Assembly: GCA_016219185.1 (NCBI GenBank)
Contig: JACRBZ010000056.1
Location: forward strand, 39,744 to 103,743
DNA length: 64,000 nt
Direction of reading: 5' to 3'
Source of the DNA: Deltaproteobacteria bacterium
Lineage (GTDB): Bacteria; Desulfobacterota; Desulfobacteria; Desulfobacterales; Desulfatirhabdiaceae
Shown here: piece after piece, positions 53,948 through 63,651 of the stretch
Layout: the number at the start of each line of letters is the position of its first letter
Position numbering within the stretch: position 1 is the first letter of the stretch
Notes under the pieces: generated by a model
What the model was told of the DNA's origin: nothing
The model's input: only the letters and a program-made list of their open reading frames with translations
Databases searched by the model: none
Translations under genes and position numbers: made by a program

Positions 53948-55333
53948 ATGTATACGACTGAGATACTGGCCGAATTTGCACTGGCGATTGGACCGGAGGA
54001 TATCTCCGTTTCCATGAAAGAGGCGGCCAAACGCTGCATTCTGGATCTTCTGGGGGCTGCGTGGGCTGGCCACGGATCTGAATCCGCCACGGCCCTGCAT
54101 CGCATGGTCCAAAAGAATTTCGGTCCTGGCAAGTCCGCGATCTGGTTTACCGGCATCCAAATGACCGCATCGGCCGCGGCCCTGGCAAATGCCGCATCCG
54201 CCAGCGCGCTGGATCTGGACGACGGCCACCGGGGGGCGGCCGGCCATCCCGGCGCATCCATCATTCCTGCGGTGTTTGCCGTGGCACAGGAAGTCGGCGC
54301 ATCAGACGGGGAGATTCTGACAGCCATTATCGTCGGCTACGAAATCGCCTGTCGGGTGGGCGCGGCCCGTGATTTTTCCAGGCTTCCCACCCTGTCCACG
54401 GGGCGGTGGTGCGCTTACGGGGCTGCGGCCGCTACGGCCCGGCTTCGCCGGTTGCCGGCTCAGGTCCTGGCCCAGGCCCTTGCCATTGCCGGTTCCCAGG
54501 TTCCGGATCTGGCCGCTTCCGGCTATTCCCGGGTCATGGGCAATCATGTCAAGGAAGGCATTCCCTGGGCCACCCTGCTGGGTATTGTGGCCGTGGATCT
54601 GGCGCAAGAGGGGTTTACGGGCCCGCTGGATATTCTGGATCACCCGGATTATTTCAATCCGGATCAAATCATGGCCATGCCGCCAGGCGCTCGGGCCATT
54701 GAAAACATTTATTTCAAACCCTATTCCAGTTGCCGCTGGAGCCATGCGGCAATCGATGCCCTGGTGTCGATAATAAAAGAAAACGATCTTGCCGCAAAGG
54801 ACATTGGCCGGGTAACTGTTGAAACTTTTGAACGCGCGCTTCGGCTAAACAACTACTCGGACCCTTCAACCCTGGAATCGGCCCAGTACAGCATTCCCTT
54901 CTGCCTGGGGGTGGCAGCGGTCAAAGGCCCGGCCACACTGCTGCCGCTTACCGATTCAAGCCTTCATGATGCGGATATCGTTAATTTTGCCGGCCGCGTG
55001 ACATTGACCCGAGATGCCGGTCTGAATGATCTCTTTCCCCGCCAGACACCGGCCCGCGTTAAGGTGGAAACAACCGCGGGAACAATCGAAAAAACCGTGA
55101 CAGATCCCCGGGGCGATCCCGCCAACCCCATGACCCGGGCGGAACTGGAGGCAAAATTCCGATGCCTCACGCATCCGTTCCTGACAGCGGATCAACAGCG
55201 GCAGATCGTTGCGTCGGTCATGGCGGGAAAGTTTTTACGGCGCAATGCAGCCGGCGCCGCCACGCCCCTTGCACAACATGAAACGGACCCGTTTGGCCCA
55301 GTAATCGGTGGCTTCATTGGCTTCAGCCCATGA
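53948..55333 (+). CDS. MmgE/PrpD-family protein
   Basis: 461 aa. MmgE/PrpD landmarks: AKRCILDLLGAAWAG near the N-terminus, ANAASASALDLDDGHRGAAGHPGASIIPA (~78-106) with conserved Asp and His, GYEIACRVGAA, FKPYSSCRWSHAAIDAL with conserved Tyr/Cys/His, and AQYSIPFCLGVAAVKG. Members include 2-methylcitrate dehydratase, aconitate decarboxylase and iminodisuccinate epimerase-type enzymes, all acting on polycarboxylates. The reaction here is not determinable. With the DctP-domain regulator and the importer, a carboxylate or N-carboxyalkyl amino acid pathway is likely. The last ~33 residues overlap the opposite-strand lipoprotein gene by 99 bp and are not typical of the family, so the 3' end may have been remodelled. 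Confidence 0.88.
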   Translation: MYTTEILAEFALAIGPEDISVSMKEAAKRCILDLLGAAWAGHGSESATALHRMVQKNFGPGKSAIWFTGIQMTASAAALANAASASALDLDDGHRGAAGHPGASIIPAVFAVAQEVGASDGEILTAIIVGYEIACRVGAARDFSRLPTLSTGRWCAYGAAAATARLRRLPAQVLAQALAIAGSQVPDLAASGYSRVMGNHVKEGIPWATLLGIVAVDLAQEGFTGPLDILDHPDYFNPDQIMAMPPGARAIENIYFKPYSSCRWSHAAIDALVSIIKENDLAAKDIGRVTVETFERALRLNNYSDPSTLESAQYSIPFCLGVAAVKGPATLLPLTDSSLHDADIVNFAGRVTLTRDAGLNDLFPRQTPARVKVETTAGTIEKTVTDPRGDPANPMTRAELEAKFRCLTHPFLTADQQRQIVASVMAGKFLRRNAAGAATPLAQHETDPFGPVIGGFIGFSP

Positions 55334-55939
55334 GTCAAACGTTCCTGAAGAATACTTCTGTCCCACACGCCGGTCAATCCCCGCTGCAAGCAATTCCCCG
55401 TTCCGGGTGTCGGTTATCTTTGCCTCGATGCTGATCTCTCCAACCGCTGTTGGTTTGCCCGTTGCAGCATCCTTCAGGACTGAAATGCCGACACCGATCG
55501 GCACCACGCTCGAAAGGACCGTTCGGCCCACGGATTTTTCCTTTGCATTAAAAAGGGCCGTCTGAAGTCGGATGGTTCCGGGTCCGGGCTCGGTTACGAG
55601 CTGATAGTCCTGACCGAGTTGCTCATGGAGGCGGTTGAAAAATTCGGTCGCTATCTTCTTTAAATCCGCCACATATTTTTCGGATGCATTTTCAGGCGTC
55701 TGAAATATCACCGGATCGATAATGATTTTCAAATATCCCGGCCAATTGGCATGCGCATTTTTGTATATCCGTATCGCCTCATCCTCATTGCCTTCACCGA
55801 GCATCGAGTAGTCGCCGAGTATTCCGGCATTTCCGATGTCCACGCTTCGTGCCTGCTTGCTGTTTGCGCAGCCGCCAAGGCACAGGCCGCTGACCGCCAT
55901 TATCATGAATGCCAGTTTACAAATCCGGGTCATCTTCAT
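55235..55939 (-). CDS. DUF3313-like lipoprotein
   Basis: 234 aa from the ATG at 55939. A second Met two codons later is also possible. A hydrophobic leader is followed by the lipobox LCLGGC (Cys at ~25). The mature protein has YSMLGEGNEDEAIRIY, YLKIIIDPVIF, VTEPGPGTIRLQTALFNA and AVGEISIEAKITDTRNGELLAAG, a pattern I associate with DUF3313-type outer-membrane lipoproteins of unknown role. The last 33 codons overlap, antisense, the end of the MmgE/PrpD gene. It lies 54 bp downstream of the REC-GGDEF-REC gene on the same strand. Confidence 0.7.
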   Translation of the reverse strand: MKMTRICKLAFMIMAVSGLCLGGCANSKQARSVDIGNAGILGDYSMLGEGNEDEAIRIYKNAHANWPGYLKIIIDPVIFQTPENASEKYVADLKKIATEFFNRLHEQLGQDYQLVTEPGPGTIRLQTALFNAKEKSVGRTVLSSVVPIGVGISVLKDAATGKPTAVGEISIEAKITDTRNGELLAAGIDRRVGQKYSSGTFDSWAEANEATDYWAKRVRFMLCKGRGGAGCIAP

Positions 55940-55993
55940 TGACACATCCTTAATTTTTTTTGTGTTTAGTTTTGAGCAGACCACTGCCCGTTT

Positions 55994-58072
55994 TCATCCG
56001 GCCGCCGGCAGTCGAACCGTCAGCGTTGTTCCGTTTGCATCGCCGGTTTCGACCGCGACGCTTCCCCCCATGACCTCGGCCATCAGCCGGGTTGAATACA
56101 CGCTCAGGCCTTCGGCATCGGGCTTGCCGAAGGTTACGCCTTTTTCAAAAAATCGACTTCGGATGTCGATGGGAATCGCAACACTGTTGTGTACGGCGAT
56201 GCGCCATTCTTCTTCATGTCGCTGCATGTCGATCGTGACGACTTCGCCCTCGGCGCTTGCCTCCAGGGCATTTTTCACCAGGTTTGTCAGTATGCAGCAA
56301 CAAAGCAGCCCTTCACCGGAGACAATGCATCGGTCATTTGGCTCCGGAGGCCCGCCGTTAACCCGGATGTCGATTGAAACATGCTTTTTTTCACAAAGCT
56401 CGGCCACTTCGATCCGCACCAGGCGCAAAACCGCAATCAGGTCAACAGGTTCAAAGGCGACGGCATAGACGCCTCTTTCCAGTTTCCACAAATCCAGGGA
56501 CCGATTGATCCCTTTCAGAAGCTGAAAACCGGCGTCCTGAACCCATTTCAATTCCTGCTTCATATTTTTTGACAGTTGCGCCGATTCCGTCATAGTGGAA
56601 GTCAGGGTAATGATATGAGACAGCGGTTTTTTGAGATCGCTTCTGACAATGCGCTCCACGCTTGCCCGCAGATTCAGCATGGCTTCCAGTTCCCTGTTGC
56701 GCTCGGCCACGACCGCCAGGGCGTTTTTCAGGCGAAGATGGGTCTTGACCCGTGCCAAGACCACGGACGGATGAAAGGGTTTGGTGATATAATCCACGGC
56801 TCCCAGGGCAAGGCCCCGGCTCTGATCCGCGCCTTCGGTCCGGACCGTGATGAACAGAACCGGAATATCCCGGGTTCCGGGATCATTTTTCAGCATCTGA
56901 CAGACACTGTATCCGTCGAGATCCGGCATTTGAATATCCAGCAGAATCATATCCGGCCGCGGATGCTGGCTCGCGCGCCGCAGGGCCTGTTCGCCGTTAC
57001 TGGCCGGAATGGTTTCGTAATTATCTTTGCATATGGCATCCAGCACATTCAGATTGATCTGCTCGTCATCCACCAGAAGAATCCTGGGTTTCGAGCCGGT
57101 ATTGCCTTCAGACGCCTTACCCGCGGATTCGCCTGGCGACACCGGAAACCGCCGGCTCTGGTCCAGCTCGCAAGCCACCTGATTCCGGCCATTGCGCTTG
57201 GCCACGTACAGCCATTGGTCAGCCGTTTCGATCAGATTCCGGCTGTTTTTCCGATCCCGCACCGGAACCAGGGTACCGACGCCAAGACTTAAACTGACAT
57301 GCGGCGCCGTCGGGGAAAACGCATGCGGAATGGCCAGATCATTGACCGCGCGATGCATTTTCATGGCCACGTTCATGGCACCCCGGGCATCGGTATCGGG
57401 CATGATGCACGCAAATTCCTCGCCGCCGTACCGGGTGATCAGATCGGTCTGCCGGCTTGCGGTTGCCGCCAGAACGGCAGCCACTTCCCGCAGGCAATCA
57501 TCGCCGGCCAGATGGCCGTAATGGTCATTATAGGGCTTGAAATGATCGATATCGGCCATGATCAGGGAAATGGACGCGCCGGTTCGAAAGCATCGGTGCC
57601 ATTCATGATCCAGAAACTGGTCGAAACGCCTGCGGTTGGCAACGCCCGTCAACCCGTCGATTCCGGAAATGCGGTTCAGAATGTCCCGCTGCCGCTTCAG
57701 ATCCAGGTGAATGCGAATGCGCGCCTGAACAATGGAGGGGTGAAACGGTTTGGTCACATAATCCACGGCTCCCAGTTCCAGTCCCCGCTGTTCGTCTTCC
57801 AGGCTGCTCATGGCGGTGATGAAGATGATGGGAATGTCGCGGGTTTCCGGCTGGCCGATCAACTGCTTGCAGACCGCGAATCCATCCATGTCCGGCATCT
57901 GAATATCCAGAAGGATCAGTTCCGGAGGCGATCCGGCCGCAACGCGCTTCAGCGCCTGCTTTCCGTTCAATGCGACGCTGATGTCATAGTCGTTTTTCAG
58001 CATTTCATCCAGCATTTGAATGTTGGACCGCTCGTCATCGACAATTAAGATTCGGGGTTTGTTATCCGGCAT
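55994..58072 (-). CDS. REC-GGDEF-REC protein with degenerate histidine-kinase module
   Basis: 692 aa. REC1 (~5-122) has Asp56 (LILLDIQMPDMDG). The GGDEF domain (~140-300) has the active-site RYGGEEFACI and LIMADIDHFKPYNDHYGH, so it should make cyclic di-GMP. REC2 (~328-445) has Asp in MILLDIQMPDLDG. A kinase-like module follows (~465-690). Its H-box reads VRSDLKKPLSHI, with Ser where the phosphoacceptor His is expected, and its HATPase part has ILTNLVKNALEAS but weak G-boxes. It is 29 bp downstream of the hybrid kinase gene and is the likely target of its HPt, converting a binding-protein signal into a c-di-GMP change. Confidence 0.88.
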   Translation of the reverse strand: MPDNKPRILIVDDERSNIQMLDEMLKNDYDISVALNGKQALKRVAAGSPPELILLDIQMPDMDGFAVCKQLIGQPETRDIPIIFITAMSSLEDEQRGLELGAVDYVTKPFHPSIVQARIRIHLDLKRQRDILNRISGIDGLTGVANRRRFDQFLDHEWHRCFRTGASISLIMADIDHFKPYNDHYGHLAGDDCLREVAAVLAATASRQTDLITRYGGEEFACIMPDTDARGAMNVAMKMHRAVNDLAIPHAFSPTAPHVSLSLGVGTLVPVRDRKNSRNLIETADQWLYVAKRNGRNQVACELDQSRRFPVSPGESAGKASEGNTGSKPRILLVDDEQINLNVLDAICKDNYETIPASNGEQALRRASQHPRPDMILLDIQMPDLDGYSVCQMLKNDPGTRDIPVLFITVRTEGADQSRGLALGAVDYITKPFHPSVVLARVKTHLRLKNALAVVAERNRELEAMLNLRASVERIVRSDLKKPLSHIITLTSTMTESAQLSKNMKQELKWVQDAGFQLLKGINRSLDLWKLERGVYAVAFEPVDLIAVLRLVRIEVAELCEKKHVSIDIRVNGGPPEPNDRCIVSGEGLLCCCILTNLVKNALEASAEGEVVTIDMQRHEEEWRIAVHNSVAIPIDIRSRFFEKGVTFGKPDAEGLSVYSTRLMAEVMGGSVAVETGDANGTTLTVRLPAAG

Positions 58073-58101
58073 GGTGTTCCCTATCCGCCATAAAATTTTT
58101 T

Positions 58102-61100
58102 CTATTCACCGACCACCGCCTGCTGATCGTCGGTCATTATCAGGGCCAGCGTCTCCGCCGCCTCGTCGAAATCAAAGGCCTCGACCTGTTCGGCCAGAAT
58201 CTTCACGGCTTCGATATGGGACCGGGAGAGATGTTTTCGTATTTCCGGCAGCAGGTCCAGCGCGCGAAGGCTGCCTTCGGCAATCCGGTTTTTAAGTTCG
58301 ATCAAAAGCGGTTCGATATCTGCATGCTGAATACCTTCGGCAGGCACGGCAACCGGTTCGATGGTTTCAACCAGATTTGCCAGATGCGGCATCAGGCTGT
58401 TCACAGCCTCACAAAACCGCGTCATCACCGCACAGGAAGGATTCAACTCCCCGCCATCCTTCAGCCACTGATCCAGGGCGCATGCCGCGTCATAAACCGC
58501 TTTGGCGCTCAGATTCCCGGCAACGCCCTTGACTGCATGCGCCAGGCGCTCCGCCGCATCCCGTTCGCCCCGGTTCATGGCCTGGGCAATGCGATCAAAG
58601 ACATCATGATGGCCCTTATAAAAATCCCCCAGAAGCTTTCGGAAAAGCCGCCGATTCCCGCGAATCCGGTCCAGACCCTCTTTCATATCAACGCCAGGAA
58701 TGACATCGGGAAGACCGTCGTCCACCGGCCCATGCGGCAGTTCTTTCTCACGGACGACATCCTTTTGATCGGGTTGATCGGGCAACCAACGCATCAGGGT
58801 CTCGATCAGATTTTCGGGATCGATGGGTTTGGCGATATGATCATTCATGCCGGATTCGAGGCATTTCTCCCGATCTCCGGCCATGGCATGTGCCGTCATG
58901 GCGATAATCGGCAGCTTTTCCAGCCCCTTCACGTTTCGAATGGCTGCGGCCGCCTGATACCCGTCCATTTCCGGCATCTGGATATCCATCAGAATCAGAT
59001 CAACGGCCTCGGTCTGCGCCATGCCGACCGCTTTCCTGCCATTATCGGCGATGCAGACCGTCAGCCCGGCATCTTCCAGCAGTTCACGGGCCACCTGCTG
59101 ATTCACCGGATTGTCCTCGGCCAGAAGGACACGGCCGGTCAGCCGGATGCCGGCGGTACCTTCGCGATGCTGGATTGTCCGGATCGGCATCAACCCTTCG
59201 GAATCACCTGCTTTCCGTCTCACAGCATCCATCAGGGTGTTGAACATGACGGACGAATTGACCGGTTTAAGGACCAGACCATCCAATTCATCTTTCTGGA
59301 CCCGGTTCATCACCTCTTCCCGGCCAAAGGCCGTCACCATGATCAGTACGGGTATTCGGGTCAGGCTGTCGGCCGCGCGAATGCGGCGAATGGCTTCGAT
59401 GCCGTCCATTTCGGGCATCTGCCAGTCCATCAGCGCCAGGTCATAGGGGTTATCGGCCTTCTCGGCCGCTTCAAGCATTTGAATCGCCTCAATTCCCGAA
59501 GCCGCACAGTGGATTTCAAGGCCGAATCCCTGGAGCATGTCGCTTAAGATCGTGCGGGCAGACGGGCTGTCATCGACCACAAGAACCCGTTTGCCGGCCA
59601 TGTCCAGGCCGGAAGGCAGGGACAGCGTTTTTTTAGGCTGTTTTCCGAACCGGGCCGTAAATGTAAATTCGCTCCCCTTTCCGGGCGTGCTGGTCACCTG
59701 AATCTTGCCGCCCATCAGATTCACCAGCCGCATGGAAATGGCAAGTCCCAGACCCGTGCCGCCATAGCGCCGGGTTGTGGAGACATCCGCCTGACTGAAG
59801 GCCTGAAACAGTTCGCTGATCTGCGATTCGGTCATGCCGATGCCGCTATCCACGACGGAAAAGCCCAGCACGGCCTCTTCATCGGTTTCCGAAACCAACG
59901 ATACGGAAACGATCACCTCCCCTTTTTCGGTGAATTTCATGGCGTTGCCGACAAGATTGATCAATACCTGTCCCAGTCGAAGCGGATCCCCGATCAGGGC
60001 ACTGGGAAGGGTCGGGGGGCAGGAAACCAGAAATTCGACGTTCCTTTCTTCCATTTTTCCGGAATGAAGGGTGGACAGATTGTCCAGAACGGCATTCAGA
60101 TCGAAGGCGATATGCTCGAACGTCAGCCGTCCGGCCTCGATCTTGGAAAAATCCAGAATGTCGTTGATGATCCGAAGCAGATTTTTGGATGCCGCCAGAA
60201 TCTTGGTCAGATAATCCCGCTGCTGTTCGGTCAGACCGGTTTTCAGGGCCAGATGGCTCAACCCGATCACGATGTTCATGGGCGTGCGTATTTCATGGCT
60301 CATGTTGGCCAGGAAGCTGCTCTTGGCCTGCGTGGCCGATTCGGCCTTTTCCTTGGCCTCCAGCAATTCCACATTGGCCTGGGCTAGGGCCGATGTCCGT
60401 TCCTCGACCAGATCATGCAAATGATCGCTGTAATGCTTTAAATCAACGGCATCCTTCCGGGTTTTTTCCAGCAGGCCGCGAATTTCATCAACCATGCGGT
60501 TAAACGCCTCTTCCAATACGAGGAGTTCATTGCCGGTTCGAATCGGGGTCAATTCCTCGAAATGTTTCGGGCGGTCCCCGCCGCTTGTTGTATCGCTTAA
60601 ATCAGGCAGATCGATTTCATCCAGAGTGCCCGAGGCAAATGTCCTCACCTTTCGGGTCAGCATGCGGATCGGTTCGGCAATCTTTTCGGAGAAAAAAAAC
60701 GTGGCGCCGATACCCGCCAACGCCGCGGTAAACCCTACAATCGCCAGGAGAGCGACCAGCTTTCGAACCGATTCCCGCACATCGTCAAGAGAGGCGACAC
60801 CCAAAAGCCACAGGCAATATCGGGGCAGATGGACACTGTCCAGAAGAATCGATTCATGGCGTTTGGGAATATCGCCGGGCGATTGCCACGCGGCAGCGAT
60901 TCGCTCAAAAACTGCATGCATCGCCTGCATGGAAGTATTATCGATCATATCCGGCCGACCCGGACCGTCCGAAGGGGTCGGCTGGATGGACGGGGCCACT
61001 CTGAAATCCCCGGGCTTCGGGAAAGACGCCAGGGTTAAAAAGCCGTTGCTACCCACATGGGTATTTTCAAACAGCTCCGAATTGGCCTTTTCCATATCCA

Positions 61101-61728
61101 CCCATAGCAGCAGATAACACGCTTCGATGGGTTCGCCCTCTTTCATGATCGGATTTTTGAACGCCAGGATGTTTCTTGAGTTCGCGCCGGAAGCCGTGGC
61201 CGGAATATCGATCATCCGGATTTCATCAGGCACCTGTTCGATCATGGCCTTGAGAATGCGGTTCATCTCCTCTTCGGACCGGTCGGCCCTATCGGATCGG
61301 GCGGATTGGGCGGACCCCATCGCATTCCGATCATCATAGATCACGATGTCATCTTTAATGATCAGAATATTGTCGATCCAGGGTTCCTGCCCGCGGATCT
61401 GTGAAAAGAAATTTTTCAGGCTGGGGACAAACACACTGCCGAGCCGGGGATCACTGGCGACAAAAACAGCCAGCGGATTCGTGCTCCACAAATCCAGGTT
61501 GGCGTTTCGGACGTTAATGAAACTGGAAACCATGTTAACGCCCATTTGAAGAGACTCATGCAACTGCCGCTCGGATTCCCGCTCCAGAATCTGAATGGAA
61601 ACATACCCGGTGATCAGGGTCAGGAGCAGGACAACGAGCGACACCACGCCGGTTGTCATGGCGACCAGCCGGGTTTTGATGGATCGGTCCGAAAAGAGGG
61701 CGATGGGGTTTGTCCTATTTCGTCGCAT
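58102..61728 (-). CDS. Hybrid sensor histidine kinase (Cache-HAMP-HisKA-HATPase-REC-REC-HPt)
   Basis: 1208 aa. TM1 ~22-46; a Cache-like periplasmic sensor ~50-320; TM2 ~330-350; HAMP and coiled coil ~355-460. HisKA has His at ~477 ([13 protein letters not shown]). HATPase_c has [25 protein letters not shown] and [13 protein letters not shown]1 has Asp in [16 protein letters not shown]2 has Asp in [13 protein letters not shown], and the HPt has His in [13 protein letters not shown]. Its core is similar to the hybrid kinase at 23627-26602. The start overlaps the second binding-protein gene by 14 bp, and the REC-GGDEF-REC gene follows after 29 bp. Sensing through the two binding proteins is inferred. 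Confidence 0.92.
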   Translation of the reverse strand: MRRNRTNPIALFSDRSIKTRLVAMTTGVVSLVVLLLTLITGYVSIQILERESERQLHESLQMGVNMVSSFINVRNANLDLWSTNPLAVFVASDPRLGSVFVPSLKNFFSQIRGQEPWIDNILIIKDDIVIYDDRNAMGSAQSARSDRADRSEEEMNRILKAMIEQVPDEIRMIDIPATASGANSRNILAFKNPIMKEGEPIEACYLLLWVDMEKANSELFENTHVGSNGFLTLASFPKPGDFRVAPSIQPTPSDGPGRPDMIDNTSMQAMHAVFERIAAAWQSPGDIPKRHESILLDSVHLPRYCLWLLGVASLDDVRESVRKLVALLAIVGFTAALAGIGATFFFSEKIAEPIRMLTRKVRTFASGTLDEIDLPDLSDTTSGGDRPKHFEELTPIRTGNELLVLEEAFNRMVDEIRGLLEKTRKDAVDLKHYSDHLHDLVEERTSALAQANVELLEAKEKAESATQAKSSFLANMSHEIRTPMNIVIGLSHLALKTGLTEQQRDYLTKILAASKNLLRIINDILDFSKIEAGRLTFEHIAFDLNAVLDNLSTLHSGKMEERNVEFLVSCPPTLPSALIGDPLRLGQVLINLVGNAMKFTEKGEVIVSVSLVSETDEEAVLGFSVVDSGIGMTESQISELFQAFSQADVSTTRRYGGTGLGLAISMRLVNLMGGKIQVTSTPGKGSEFTFTARFGKQPKKTLSLPSGLDMAGKRVLVVDDSPSARTILSDMLQGFGLEIHCAASGIEAIQMLEAAEKADNPYDLALMDWQMPEMDGIEAIRRIRAADSLTRIPVLIMVTAFGREEVMNRVQKDELDGLVLKPVNSSVMFNTLMDAVRRKAGDSEGLMPIRTIQHREGTAGIRLTGRVLLAEDNPVNQQVARELLEDAGLTVCIADNGRKAVGMAQTEAVDLILMDIQMPEMDGYQAAAAIRNVKGLEKLPIIAMTAHAMAGDREKCLESGMNDHIAKPIDPENLIETLMRWLPDQPDQKDVVREKELPHGPVDDGLPDVIPGVDMKEGLDRIRGNRRLFRKLLGDFYKGHHDVFDRIAQAMNRGERDAAERLAHAVKGVAGNLSAKAVYDAACALDQWLKDGGELNPSCAVMTRFCEAVNSLMPHLANLVETIEPVAVPAEGIQHADIEPLLIELKNRIAEGSLRALDLLPEIRKHLSRSHIEAVKILAEQVEAFDFDEAAETLALIMTDDQQAVVGE

Positions 61729-62629
61729 GGATCAATGCCTTCATCTGAATCAAAGTCGCACCGAATTCCTCTTTCCAGATGCGGTTCAACTCGGATTTTT
61801 CATTCTGGGACTCTCTGCTGAAAATCGTCTGAACCGCATCCCTCAGGTGCCGGTCCTCTTTTCGAAATGCCCATCCGATTTCATCGACCGGCCCCACGGG
61901 AAAAGCAACAATCAGGTCTTTCGACCGATGTGCGGTATTCCACAGCGCGATGTCAACATCCACCAGCGTAAAATCGGCTTTTCCGGTTTCAACCGCCGCC
62001 AGGCTGTCATCCGTGCCGAGCAGAAGGATTTTTACCGGAGCATGTAAAAACGCATGCTCATTCTGTTCTGAAAGCCAGGTGTGGTAGCTCGTGTTTTTTT
62101 CCACAGCGGCAATCTTTCCGGCCAGATTCGCATGCGCTTTAATGACGCCGATCCTTGATCTGTTGACAACCACCATCATCCGGCTGGAAAACAGAACCGC
62201 GAAATCCAGCTTCTTCAGCCGCCAGTTGTTTTTTGTCAAATGGGAGGGATACACGTCGCATTTTCCGCTAGCCAGCAAAACAGGCGTATAAACGGCATCC
62301 CGGTCCGTCTGACCCGACAGGTTGAAAAACTGTTCATCCCAATCCACGCGGTGATAAACAGCGCGGATCTTCTTTCCAAGGCTGGCCGCAACCGCGGCGG
62401 CTTCCCGGTACACGGGGCCGGAAAATGCGCAGTTCTCCCGGCAGGCGGGATCCTGGGGAACCGCATAAGCGGGCGTCACCGGCACAATGCAAATGCGGAT
62501 ATCTCCGGACTTCTTGATTTGATCCAGGTCCCGCGCGTCAGACGCCTGATCCCAAATGATGCCCATGAAGCCGGCGAACACCACCAGGATCGCCCAGTTC
62601 ATGGCCGGCCCGAATATGCCGTATTTCAT
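61715..62629 (-). CDS. SBP_bac_3-like periplasmic binding protein, copy 2
   Basis: 304 aa, with an N-terminal hydrophobic segment (~10-28) that is a signal peptide or uncleaved anchor. The amino-acid-type binding fold shows as [67 protein letters not shown] and [18 protein letters not shown] Cys pair (PACRENC) near the N-terminus is shared with copy 1 and may form a disulfide. It is a tandem duplicate of the next protein upstream. It overlaps the hybrid kinase start by 14 bp and no permease or ATPase is adjacent, arguing for a sensory role. Confidence 0.85.
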   Translation of the reverse strand: MKYGIFGPAMNWAILVVFAGFMGIIWDQASDARDLDQIKKSGDIRICIVPVTPAYAVPQDPACRENCAFSGPVYREAAAVAASLGKKIRAVYHRVDWDEQFFNLSGQTDRDAVYTPVLLASGKCDVYPSHLTKNNWRLKKLDFAVLFSSRMMVVVNRSRIGVIKAHANLAGKIAAVEKNTSYHTWLSEQNEHAFLHAPVKILLLGTDDSLAAVETGKADFTLVDVDIALWNTAHRSKDLIVAFPVGPVDEIGWAFRKEDRHLRDAVQTIFSRESQNEKSELNRIWKEEFGATLIQMKALIHATK

Positions 62630-62677
62630 TGTCTTACCAACTCCTGTTTTTCAATGGGTCGAAATGATCCCAATCGC

Positions 62678-63568
62678 TTATTCCATCATCGCGCCGACCA
62701 GCCTGATAAACTGGGTCAGGGACATGCCATAGTATTTCCGCCAGATAAGATTCAACGCCGATTGGTCATCGGCCCGCTGCTCCCTGAAGAACCGCCGAAC
62801 CGTCTCCTGAAGATCTTTGTCCTGCTTGCGCAATCCCCAACCGTTTTCATCCGTCGTACCCACCGGAAAGGCCATGTCCAGATTCTTGTATTCCTGACGC
62901 ACAGCCCATATGGCCGCGTCCGAATCGATCATCGTGAAATCCACTTCGCCTTTTTCCACGGCTTTCAGGCATTCATCCGTGCCCATCAGGCGAATCACGA
63001 TCGGGTGAGACGCAAATGCGCCCTGATTCTGCTCCTGTAACCACGTATGGTAGCTGGTATCTTTTTCCGTCGCAGCCACCTTTCCGGCGAGATCCGAAGG
63101 CATCTTGATCGCTTCTTTCCGGGACCGGTTGACAATCACCATACGCCGGCTGGGGAAAAGCGTGACGATATCCATTTTTTTCCGCCGCCATTCATTGACG
63201 CTCAGATTGTTGGGATAGAGATCGACCCGACCGGATCCCAGCAGTTCCGGAGTATAGGCGTCTTCTCGAATGGTTTTACCATCTTTATTGAAAAACTGTT
63301 CGTCCCAATCGATGCGCAGAAATCGGGGTTTGATATTCGGCCCGAGTGTTGCGGCGAATGCCAGCGCAATCTCATAGGCCGGGCCGGTGATCTGGCAGTC
63401 GGTTCGACACCCCTGAGGCGCCGCGCGGCATACGGATGGATGAATCGGAGAAATACCGATACGAATCTCGCCGGTTCGGTTGATTTCCTCCAGGGATCTG
63501 GCCTGAGCCGCTGAAATCGGAAAGAAAGCCAGGATCAGAACCGCCAGAACAACAGATGATGATTTCAT
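62678..63568 (-). CDS. SBP_bac_3-like periplasmic binding protein, copy 1
   Basis: 296 aa from the ATG at 63568 (MKSSSVVLAVLILAFFPISA), chosen for AGGG at good spacing. An ATG 9 bp earlier would sit too close to that site. A signal peptide ends near AQA-RS. Motifs parallel to copy 2: INRTGEIRIGISPI, ITGPAYEIALAFAATLG, GKVAATEKDTSYHTWL, VEKGEVDFTMIDSDAAIW, GTTDENGWGLRKQDKDL, and the same Cys pair pattern (GCRTDC). First of the operon binding protein 1 - binding protein 2 - hybrid kinase - REC-GGDEF-REC. It lies 84 bp after a chemoreceptor gene on the same strand. Confidence 0.87.
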   Translation of the reverse strand: MKSSSVVLAVLILAFFPISAAQARSLEEINRTGEIRIGISPIHPSVCRAAPQGCRTDCQITGPAYEIALAFAATLGPNIKPRFLRIDWDEQFFNKDGKTIREDAYTPELLGSGRVDLYPNNLSVNEWRRKKMDIVTLFPSRRMVIVNRSRKEAIKMPSDLAGKVAATEKDTSYHTWLQEQNQGAFASHPIVIRLMGTDECLKAVEKGEVDFTMIDSDAAIWAVRQEYKNLDMAFPVGTTDENGWGLRKQDKDLQETVRRFFREQRADDQSALNLIWRKYYGMSLTQFIRLVGAMME

Positions 63569-63651
63569 GGGTATCATCCCTATGGGATTTTGTCGCGCCG
63601 ATTCAATGCAATCCTTACGATATGGACTGGATTGAAAAACGCGGATTGGGG

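Noticed and set aside
58216..59547. 443-codon plus-strand frame opposite the hybrid kinase
   Set aside because: Antisense shadow of the REC-HPt coding region; His/Gly/Gln-rich composition without domain.
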